Shown in pieces: positions 6,843 through 12,816 of a stretch of DNA of 14,754 nt. The DNA is taken from the NCBI GenBank assembly GCA_038258095.1, contig JBBSQE010000065.1, positions 1-14,754 of the forward strand, read 5' to 3'. The notes beneath the pieces are model-generated. The model saw nothing but the letters and a program-made list of their open reading frames with translations, searched no databases and was not told where the DNA came from. The stretch is from JBBSQE01 sp038258095 (lineage in GTDB: Bacteria; Actinomycetota; Thermoleophilia; Solirubrobacterales; 70-9). Positions within the stretch are counted from its first letter, which is position 1; each line of letters starts with the position of its first letter. A program made the position numbers and the translations under genes.

Positions 6843-7192
6843 TCTTTGACCTCGAGGCTCCCTTGACCCGCGCCGACATCGACGGCGGCCGGCATTTCGC
6901 GCCGGATCGCGCTCACGTCACGGGCAACGCGATCGATCTGCTCCTCGACGGCCTCGAGGCGCTGCGAAAGGGAGCGCAGGCGGCGCTCGAGCCGCTCGAC
7001 CTCCGAGGCCATCGGGAGGTTGAGCACGCCCATAGCGGTGTGCTGGGCTCCGAGCGCTCTCTCGCGGGCCCCGAAGGCCGCCGAGAGCGCACCGTTCAGA
7101 ACCGGATTCTCGAGCAGGGCCTGGGCCAGATCGCCGACCGCCTGCTCGCCGCGCGAGCGGAAACCATCGGAGGATGTATCGTCATCGGTCAT
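6839..7192 (-). CDS. Second small phasin-like coiled-coil protein
   Basis: This 117-residue helical protein has no membrane segment and no cysteine. Residues 12-55 form an amphipathic helix (GEQAVGDLAQALLENPVL and onward). LNLPMASEVERL (57-68) acts as a hinge, and a heptad coiled coil runs to about residue 97 (RLRSLSQRLEAVEEQIDRV). The order helix, LP-hinge, LExxxxxLSxR coiled coil matches the 105-residue protein at 3451-3768, so the two are probably distant paralogues of a phasin-like or granule/membrane-associated family. The ATG at 7190-7192 lacks a Shine-Dalgarno; TACCCT lies 7 nt upstream. It is divergent from the large hydrolase gene. The function is unproven. Confidence 0.72.
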   Translation of the reverse strand: MTDDDTSSDGFRSRGEQAVGDLAQALLENPVLNGALSAAFGARERALGAQHTAMGVLNLPMASEVERLERRLRSLSQRLEAVEEQIDRVARDVSAIRREMPAAVDVGAGQGSLEVKD

Positions 7193-7199
7193 GGCCGGG

Positions 7200-7205
7200 A
7201 GGGTA
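7200..7205 (-). promoter_or_regulatory. Candidate leaderless -10 box for the second phasin-like gene
   Basis: The minus strand reads TACCCT, 7 nt (CCCGGCC), then ATG at 7192. No Shine-Dalgarno is present. It fits the TANNNT leaderless pattern of the window. Confidence 0.45.
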
Positions 7206-7232
7206 GCCGGTCGCAGACGCTGGATTGAGCAT

Positions 7233-7344
7233 GCGTTAACGCGGGGGCGAGTTCGGCTTGTTCGTCCCTTTGTAGGGGTAGGTTTGCAGGGCTACGACCG
7301 TCGATTGCAAACAGGACCAGCAACGGATAGCGTTGCTGCCCTGT
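7233..7344 (+). promoter_or_regulatory. Structured upstream/leader region of the cell-wall hydrolase gene
   Basis: The 233-bp divergent gap holds several dyads. GCGTTAACGC (7233-7242) is a perfect 10-bp palindrome. GTTTGCA (7282-7288) and TGCAAAC (7306-7312) form a stem with a 17-nt loop. CAGCAACG (7318-7325) and CGTTGCTG (7331-7338) form a perfect 8-bp stem with a 5-nt loop, extended by ACAGG (7311-7315) and CCTGT (7340-7344). The rest (7345-7411) is G-rich and runs to the GGAGG at 7412-7416. The region may be a regulatory RNA leader or operator cluster. It does not match a riboswitch class that I can verify. Confidence 0.4.
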
Positions 7345-7425
7345 GAGCGGGGAGAAATTGGGACTTAAAGGGAACAGTGCTGCGGGACCTGTGGGGAACG
7401 CCCTGAACAGCGGAGGCGGCTGCGC

Positions 7426-10158
7426 GTGAAGCAGCGTCTCGCTCTCGCTGTCGGCGTCCTGACGCTCGTCGCCTCGATCATGCTCGGGGTGGCTGCCGCG
7501 GGCGCGAAGCAGGGTGTCGCGGGCACGGGGGTCAACCTCCCCGGGGTCGATGCGGTTCTCCCGGTCTGCTCCAACTTCAAGGACGATGACGGCGACGGCC
7601 TGTCCGACCTCAACGACCCGGGCTGCGCCGGCAACCCGCTCGGCACCAGCGAGATCGATCCGCCGGCGCCCGCACCGACTCCGAGCGTGCCCCCGACCAC
7701 CGGCCCGACAGGCCCGACCGGAAGCAGCGGCACTCCCGGCGGCGGCAACGGTGGTGGAAACGGCGGCAAGAATCCGACGGGCAACTCCGGTAACGGTGGC
7801 GGCGCGCCCAGCGTCACGAACAACGACGGCATCGGGGCCGGTGGCGCCAACAACAACGGCAACGTCATCAGCGGCGCCACCATCAAGGCGCCGAAGGGTC
7901 CGCGCGGCAAGGGCGGCGGAACTCCTGCCCATCCCCCGGCCCCGTTCCTCGCAGACGGCGCGCCGACCATCGGCAACCCGACGACGACGCTGGCCCTCTT
8001 CGGCCCGGCGCCGGTCGGGGTTCCCAACTTCGTCATCGACTCCTTCGAGATCCCGCCCTTCCTGCTGCCGATCTACCAGGCCTGCGGAACCCAGTACGGC
8101 ATCCCGTGGCAGGTGCTCGCCTCGATCAACAAGATCGAGACGGCGTTCGGAACGAACCTCAACGTGTCGACCGCCGGCGCAATGGGCTGGATGCAGTTCA
8201 TCCCCTCTACCTGGGCGGGCTACGGAGTCGATGCCAACGGCGATGGCCGCAAGGACCCCTACAACCCGGTTGACGCCATCTGCGCCGCGGCCCGCTACCT
8301 GCGCGCCGCCGGGGGCAACGAGGACATCAGGCGCGCGATCTTCGCCTACAACCACGCCGACTGGTACGTCGACGAGGTCCTCCTCTACGCAAGGGCCTAC
8401 GGACAGCTTCCCGATGACCTGGTCAGCTCGCTGACGGGCCTCACCGAGGGCGCCCACTTCCCGGTCGCAGCGGACGCCCGCTACGCCGACGACATCTCGA
8501 CTCGCCAGGCCCTCCGCGACTCGACCACCCAACGGACGGTCGCCGGCAACGCCGCTGAGGTGGTCAGCACCTCCCCCACCCGCCGAGGCATCAACATCTT
8601 CTCCCGCAAGGGCGCGCCGATCGTCGCCGTCAACGACGGCGTCATCAAGGCGATCGGCCAGAACAAGAAGATGGGCCGCTTCATCGTCCTCCAGGACGCC
8701 TACGGCAACCGCTACACCTACGCCGGCCTCGGCCACGTCGAGTCGGTCCATCCGGTGCCGAAGCAGGAGAAGCTGACCGCCGACGACTTCAAGCTGATCA
8801 CCCCGCCCGATGACGCCGCTCCCAAGGGGCCGGCGACGACGACCTCGCAGAAGGACAAGGCGCAGCTCGAGCAGCTCGCCGCGCGCCATGCCCGCGACGG
8901 GGAGAACGAGGGCGCCTCTAACGTGAAGACCGGCTCCGCCTCCGGGTCGAGTTCGCCCGACGGTTTCGGCAAGGCTCCGGCCGCGAAGGCCCCGGCGCCT
9001 TCGGCCGACTCCGGGTCGAGCCAGTCCCAGGCGGCTACGGGCCCGGTCAACACCGAGAACGCCCGCGCCCGCGTCTTCGCCCATCCCGAGCGCTCGAGCG
9101 CCAAGGCGAACGGTCAACGCGCCTCGCTCCGCGGCCAGGTGGACGCGCTCGCCGGCAAGAAGGTCCCGGGCTACGTGACCTTCCGCAACTACTTCGACGA
9201 TGTCTTCAAGTTTGACGCGTCGACCACCGAGCTCCGACCCCTCAAAGTCGGGTCGAAGGTCGTCGCCGGCACCGTGATCGGCCGGATGGCCGGCTCGGAG
9301 GGCGGCATCGCACCACACATGAACTTCGCGATCAAGCCGGCCGGGCGCGGCGCTCCGCAGATCGACCCGAAGCCGATCCTCGACGGCTGGAAGCTCCTCG
9401 AGGCCACGGCGATCTACCGCGCCGCCGGCAAGAACCCCTTCGCCTCGAATCTCGGCATCGGCGGCGTCCTTCTCCTCTCCAAGGAGGACCTGCAGCGCCG
9501 GGTCCTCAGCGACCCCGCGCTCGAGATCTACTCCTGCGGGCGCAACGACATCGCCAACGGGACCATCGACCGCCGTGTCCTGGCGGCCATGGAGTACCTG
9601 GTCGCCAAGGGCTTCCGCCTGACGATCACGTCACTCCAGTGCGGCCACGGCTTCCTCACCTCGTCCGGCAACGTGTCCGAGCACACGACCGGCGACGCGA
9701 TGGACATCGCCGCCATCAACGGAATCCCGGTCACAGGCCACCAGGGCCCGGGCGGCCTGCCCGACTCGTTGATCAAGTCCCTGCTCGAACTGCAGGGCAA
9801 CATGGCGCCGCACCAGATCATCTCGCTGGAGGATCTGCCCGGCCCCCAGAGCTTCGCACTCGCCGACCACTACGACCACGTCCACGTCGGGTACCACCCA
9901 GTCGGCGGTGCTTCGGCCCTCGACAACCAGTTCGTCGAGCTCCTCAGGCCCGCCCAGTGGCAACGTCTGATCGACCGCATCGGTCAGATCAACGAGCCGA
10001 CGGTCCCGGTCAAGCCTTCCACGGCCGCGATTCCGGTCGAGGGGGCCAAGCCGCCCACGGGTCAGAGCGCCAACGGTGCGAGCGGCGCCAAGGGCGCCAA
10101 GGGAGCGGCGACGGCCAACGCGAGTAAGCGCGGTTCCGCCGCGCACTTCGGCGATTAG
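7426..10158 (+). CDS. Secreted multidomain peptidoglycan hydrolase: SLT_2 transglycosylase, split M23-like domain, M15-like peptidase
   Basis: This 910-residue exported protein has a signal peptide at 1-26 and a calcium-type repeat DDDGDGLSDLNDPGC (53-67). A Gly/Asn/Pro-rich linker follows (about 80-170). The lytic transglycosylase domain (about 205-330) has catalytic Glu238 in NKIETAFG, GAMGWMQFIPSTW (251-263) and an EF-hand-like DANGDGRKD (269-277). The M23/LytM-like halves are at about 385-440 and 582-652, separated by about 140 low-complexity residues. The zinc sites look lost: RRGIN (386-390) stands where HxGxD is expected, and PHMNF (630-634) where HLHF is expected. The C-terminal domain (about 685-825) has SEHTTGDAMDI (H753, D760) and DHVHVG (H818, H820), the M15/VanY-type metal ligands. 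The GTG start at 7426 follows GGAGG by 9 nt. It probably cuts glycan strands and peptide crosslinks. Confidence 0.88.
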   Translation: MKQRLALAVGVLTLVASIMLGVAAAGAKQGVAGTGVNLPGVDAVLPVCSNFKDDDGDGLSDLNDPGCAGNPLGTSEIDPPAPAPTPSVPPTTGPTGPTGSSGTPGGGNGGGNGGKNPTGNSGNGGGAPSVTNNDGIGAGGANNNGNVISGATIKAPKGPRGKGGGTPAHPPAPFLADGAPTIGNPTTTLALFGPAPVGVPNFVIDSFEIPPFLLPIYQACGTQYGIPWQVLASINKIETAFGTNLNVSTAGAMGWMQFIPSTWAGYGVDANGDGRKDPYNPVDAICAAARYLRAAGGNEDIRRAIFAYNHADWYVDEVLLYARAYGQLPDDLVSSLTGLTEGAHFPVAADARYADDISTRQALRDSTTQRTVAGNAAEVVSTSPTRRGINIFSRKGAPIVAVNDGVIKAIGQNKKMGRFIVLQDAYGNRYTYAGLGHVESVHPVPKQEKLTADDFKLITPPDDAAPKGPATTTSQKDKAQLEQLAARHARDGENEGASNVKTGSASGSSSPDGFGKAPAAKAPAPSADSGSSQSQAATGPVNTENARARVFAHPERSSAKANGQRASLRGQVDALAGKKVPGYVTFRNYFDDVFKFDASTTELRPLKVGSKVVAGTVIGRMAGSEGGIAPHMNFAIKPAGRGAPQIDPKPILDGWKLLEATAIYRAAGKNPFASNLGIGGVLLLSKEDLQRRVLSDPALEIYSCGRNDIANGTIDRRVLAAMEYLVAKGFRLTITSLQCGHGFLTSSGNVSEHTTGDAMDIAAINGIPVTGHQGPGGLPDSLIKSLLELQGNMAPHQIISLEDLPGPQSFALADHYDHVHVGYHPVGGASALDNQFVELLRPAQWQRLIDRIGQINEPTVPVKPSTAAIPVEGAKPPTGQSANGASGAKGAKGAATANASKRGSAAHFGD

Positions 10159-11029
10159 CAGCGCCTCGGCAAAGCTCTTCGGATTCGTCCAGTTCGACTT
10201 TGCGGGCATGCTCGGGCTGCCGGACGGGCGCTATCTGGCGCGCGCCGGGGGCCTGCAGAGCGTTCTCGTTCTGCTGAGCACCGGCGCCCCAGCCCCGGGC
10301 CGCAGGCGGCGGCGCAAGCCCCGCGCCTCGGATGCGCAGCGCCCGCCCGAGGAGCTGCCACTGACGCGGGCCACGGCGGTTCGTGCCTTCGAGCCCTTCC
10401 AGGACACAGAGGAGGCGCTGCGCTGGCTGGGGAGCGCGACGGCGTCCGACGAGGCCGCGGACGCGGTGATCGAGCATGGCGCGGTCCTGCTCAACCGGGC
10501 GCTCCACGTGGCGGGAATCGCCGCGGGCGACCCGTTCCCCCAGGAGCGCAGCCCGTGGAGCGCGGCGGCGGTCCGCATTGGGATCGGCACGGGCGAGGAG
10601 GTCGCCGAGAGCCTGTACACCGAGGCCCGTGCGATCGACATCCGCAGCGGCTCGGGCGCGAGCCGGCGCGACGACGCGATCCGGCCTCAGGAACGGATCG
10701 CCGCAGTGCTCGGCGACCGGGAAGACCTCGATGCGTGCGAGACCCTCTACGTTCACGCCCGCCGCGACCTCGACGCCGGACGCTGGCGCGAGGCCGCCCT
10801 GCAGCTTCGGGTGGGGCTGGAGGCACTCCTGATCGAGCTTCAGGGGGCGATGTCGGATCCGGGCCACGACGAGGACATGGAGACCCTGGCCGAACGCCGC
10901 CAGGAGGCCGGGGCGGCGGGGAACCAGGCACTAAAGGGCTCCCTCGACGCCGCAAACAAAACGAACGTTCGTCAGCTAATCGAGATTGGCGAGCGCGTCC
11001 TGCGCCGCCGCCGCGTGCTGCACGGCTGA
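10154..11029 (+). CDS. Unrecognised protein following the hydrolase gene; start uncertain
   Basis: I do not recognise this family. The reading frame has normal high third-position GC from about 10154, and begins SSASAKLFGFVQFDFAGMLG, which looks like an ordered beta-strand start. An Arg-rich, Pro-rich segment follows (RRRRRKPRASD), then a mostly helical acidic region with tetratricopeptide-like helix pairs (DACETLYVHARRDLDAGR, EAALQLRVGLEALLIELQG) and a basic tail. There is no signal peptide and no membrane segment. The start is unclear: ATT at 10154 overlaps the TAG of the hydrolase gene, GTG at 10076 would overlap that gene by 83 bp, and ATG at 10208 would cut off the ordered N-terminus. 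No Shine-Dalgarno is visible at any. It is probably co-transcribed with the hydrolase. Expected length is about 273-317 residues. Confidence 0.65.
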   Translation: MSSASAKLFGFVQFDFAGMLGLPDGRYLARAGGLQSVLVLLSTGAPAPGRRRRRKPRASDAQRPPEELPLTRATAVRAFEPFQDTEEALRWLGSATASDEAADAVIEHGAVLLNRALHVAGIAAGDPFPQERSPWSAAAVRIGIGTGEEVAESLYTEARAIDIRSGSGASRRDDAIRPQERIAAVLGDREDLDACETLYVHARRDLDAGRWREAALQLRVGLEALLIELQGAMSDPGHDEDMETLAERRQEAGAAGNQALKGSLDAANKTNVRQLIEIGERVLRRRRVLHG

Positions 11030-11082
11030 GCCCGCCGCATTCCCGGTCCGAGAGGGGCTCCGAGGGCGGCGGTGCGCCTGCG

Positions 11083-11129
11083 ATTGTCGCCTCGGTCGCG
11101 CATGGAGCCGCCGCGACCTGGACGACAAT
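11083..11129. terminator. Long hairpin between convergent genes
   Basis: ATTGTCG (11083-11089) pairs with CGACAAT (11123-11129) and, inside it, GGTCGCG (11094-11100) pairs with CGCGACC (11112-11118), around an 11-nt loop. The two stems are separated by a small 4x4 internal loop that can partly pair. The hairpin lies 54 nt after the plus-strand stop at 11029. It lacks a T-tract, so termination is inferred from its place between converging genes. Confidence 0.45.
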
Positions 11130-11159
11130 ATCTCTGCTCGCCGGCCTAAGTTCCGGTAC

Positions 11160-11182
11160 CTAACCCTCGACCAGACGGTTAG
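11160..11182. repeat. 23-bp element, copy 2
   Basis: The element starts CTAACCCTCGAC and ends GGTTAG, and is 20/23 identical to 6820-6842 with the same length. One of the three differences breaks the inner stem, leaving 6-bp arms (11160-11165 and 11177-11182). Its reverse strand contains ACC-N4-GGT, a dyad like those bound by TetR-type regulators. It lies in the gap between the unrecognised protein and the HAD phosphatase. Confidence 0.6.
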
Positions 11183-11235
11183 ATAGAGCGGGTGCGCCAG
11201 GCACACGTCACCCGTACATGCGGCTGTTCGAGCCC

Positions 11236-11889
11236 TCACAGCGCCAGTCCGAGCAACTCCAGCACGGCCGGGTCGGCCAGCGACTCGACGACGTGGTGCG
11301 CCTCCGGCAGATCCACCCCGGGCACCGACGGCACTCCGATCACCCGGCACCCGGCGGCCACTCCCGCCGTCACGCCCGTCGGGGAGTCCTCGAGGACGGT
11401 TACTTCTATGCCCGGCTCGACATTGAGCTTCTCGCAGGCGGCGATGTAGGGGTCCGGAGCGGGCTTCGGCGCGCCGACCTCGTGGGCGCTCAGGGTCAGG
11501 TCGAAGATGTCGCCGACCTGTCCGACATCGAGTGCGAGGTCGATGAAGGCTCGCGGCGAGTTGGAGACCAGGGCGCGCGGGATCCCGCGTTCCGTGAGCA
11601 GCGCGACGAGCTCGAGTGCGCCGGCCATCGGGTCCACCCCGTTCGCAACCTCGGCCATCACCAGCTCGTCGAGCTCGGCGATGATCTCCGGGCCCCGGCC
11701 GATCTCGTCGAAGCGCCGTTCGAGGATTCCCCCGGCGATCGCCGCAGACGTCCCGACCAGCTCCATCTTCTCCTCGAGCGTGAACTCGAGCCCGCGCCGC
11801 TCGTATAGATCCTCTTCAGCGCGCGTCCAGACCGTCTCCGTGTCGAGCAAGAGGCCGTCGTTGTCGAAGATGACGGCCAGGGGCTGCAT
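11236..11889 (-). CDS. HAD superfamily hydrolase (beta-phosphoglucomutase/phosphatase type)
   Basis: This 217-residue cytoplasmic HAD subfamily IA protein has all four motifs. Motif I is FDNDGLLLDTE (nucleophile D9, acid/base D11), motif II is LVSNSP (S109), motif III is KPAPDPY (K142) and motif IV is VLEDSPTGVTAG (E167-D168). The helical cap between about 18 and 90 resembles phosphoglycolate phosphatase and beta-phosphoglucomutase relatives. It probably dephosphorylates a small sugar phosphate, but the substrate cannot be read from the sequence. The start ATG at 11887-11889 stands directly before the conserved PLAVIFDNDG, with TACCAT 7 nt upstream. A frame extension to 12000 would overlap the sirtuin gene and adds only low-complexity residues. 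It lies 73 nt downstream of the sirtuin on the same strand but seems to have its own promoter. Confidence 0.9.
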   Translation of the reverse strand: MQPLAVIFDNDGLLLDTETVWTRAEEDLYERRGLEFTLEEKMELVGTSAAIAGGILERRFDEIGRGPEIIAELDELVMAEVANGVDPMAGALELVALLTERGIPRALVSNSPRAFIDLALDVGQVGDIFDLTLSAHEVGAPKPAPDPYIAACEKLNVEPGIEVTVLEDSPTGVTAGVAAGCRVIGVPSVPGVDLPEAHHVVESLADPAVLELLGLAL

Positions 11890-11896
11890 CGAGGCG

Positions 11897-11902
11897 ATGG
11901 TA
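11897..11902 (-). promoter_or_regulatory. Candidate leaderless -10 box for the HAD gene
   Basis: The minus strand reads TACCAT, 7 nt (CGCCTCG), then ATG at 11889. There is no Shine-Dalgarno. The box supports the ATG at 11889 over the longer frame. Confidence 0.5.
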
Positions 11903-11962
11903 GACAGGCCGGGCGTCGCGGCGCCTCCAGCCGAGATGGCGCCGGCGCTCGGAGGCGTCGGC

Positions 11963-12730
11963 TCAAAGGGCCGCGAGGACCGCGCCGAGGTCGTCGACAA
12001 CGTCGCCGTTCATCCGCACGACGGCCTCGCGGTCATACGGTGTCGAGCCCTGCGTGATGATCGCGACCTGCCCGCCCGCCTCGCTGGTGATCGCCGGCAG
12101 CCCGGCGACCGGGTGGACCTCGAGCGAGGTGCCGATGCAGAGCATCAGGTCGGCTCGCTCGGCCATCTCCTCGGCCGCCCGGATCGCCGCGACGGGCAGC
12201 ATCTCGCCGAAGAGGACGACGTCGGGCCGCACGTATCCGCAACACATCCGGCACTCCGCGACTCCCTCGTCAGTGAAGAGGTCCTCGACGTCCTCGAGGC
12301 GGTAGGAGGCCTCGCAGCAGGTGCAGGAGGAGGTCCGGATCGTGCCGTGGACCTCGACCACGTTCTCCGACCCGGCGGCACCGTGCAGGCGGTCGATGTT
12401 CTGGGTGATGACGCCGTCGAGGAGGCCTCGCCCCTCCAGCTCGGCGAGCGTCTCGTGGGCGGCGTTCGGGCGCTTGTCCGCGAGCGCGTGAAAGCGCGGC
12501 CGATAGTACTCCCAGAAGGCCTTCGGGTCGCGCCGGAAGGCATCGATGTGGGCGACCTTCATCGGGTCCACCTTGGTCCACAGCCCCCTGCCCGGGGTGC
12601 GGAAGTCGGGGATCCCGGAGGGCACGCTGATCCCGGCGCCCGTCAGCGCCACGGTCGACCGTGACTCTCCGATCAGCTCGGCCAGGCGGGTCGCAGGCAG
12701 GGACCCGGTGGCTTGGGCGGCACTCCTCAC
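11963..12730 (-). CDS. cobB: Sirtuin, NAD-dependent protein deacylase
   Basis: This 255-residue sirtuin removes acyl groups from lysines using NAD, giving nicotinamide and O-acyl-ADP-ribose. Visible motifs are GAGIS (31-35), SGIPDFR (38-44), TQNIDRLHG (109-117), catalytic His128 in VEVHGT, two zinc CxxC pairs (C136/C139 and C160/C163), and CIGTSLEVHP. YYRPR (75-79) provides a Tyr-x-x-Arg pair (Y76, R79) like that of CobB/SIRT5 enzymes that also act on malonyl- or succinyl-lysine; the assignment is by position only. The GTG start at 12730 is the best in-frame candidate near the domain edge; a TTG at 12790 would add 20 unmatched residues. It is divergent from the persulfide dioxygenase with an 86-nt gap. 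Likely cytoplasmic. Confidence 0.9.
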   Translation of the reverse strand: MRSAAQATGSLPATRLAELIGESRSTVALTGAGISVPSGIPDFRTPGRGLWTKVDPMKVAHIDAFRRDPKAFWEYYRPRFHALADKRPNAAHETLAELEGRGLLDGVITQNIDRLHGAAGSENVVEVHGTIRTSSCTCCEASYRLEDVEDLFTDEGVAECRMCCGYVRPDVVLFGEMLPVAAIRAAEEMAERADLMLCIGTSLEVHPVAGLPAITSEAGGQVAIITQGSTPYDREAVVRMNGDVVDDLGAVLAAL

Positions 12731-12803
12731 CCGGGGATCGTTGCATGAGACAGGCGCCCGTGATCGACCGCCCCAGGCGCCCGCGGGCAACCGCGGCCGA
12801 ACA

Positions 12804-12809
12804 TATAGT
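12804..12809 (+). promoter_or_regulatory. Candidate leaderless -10 box for the persulfide dioxygenase gene
   Basis: TATAGT is followed by 7 nt (TGAGGCC) and ATG at 12817. The GAGG is only 2 nt from the ATG, too near for usual ribosome binding. This is the best match to a canonical -10 in the window. No -35 is evident. Confidence 0.6.
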
Positions 12810-12816
12810 TGAGGCC

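Noticed and set aside
7245..7425. c-di-AMP (ydaO-type) riboswitch before the hydrolase gene
   Set aside because: GAGCGGGGA and GGTAGG-like strings occur, but in the wrong order, and the GGGGTGAATC block that I expect is missing. Kept only as an unclassified structured leader.
7189..9318. 709-codon minus-strand open frame opposite the hydrolase gene
   Set aside because: It mirrors the hydrolase coding frame, has no family signature, and overlaps domains with intact catalytic motifs on the plus strand.
11192..11808. Plus-strand frames opposite the HAD gene
   Set aside because: Antisense shadows; the minus strand shows all four HAD motifs.
12661..12816. Upstream extension of the persulfide dioxygenase frame
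   Set aside because: It overlaps the start of the sirtuin gene, and family members begin with MLFRQ at 12817, which also has a leaderless -10 box.
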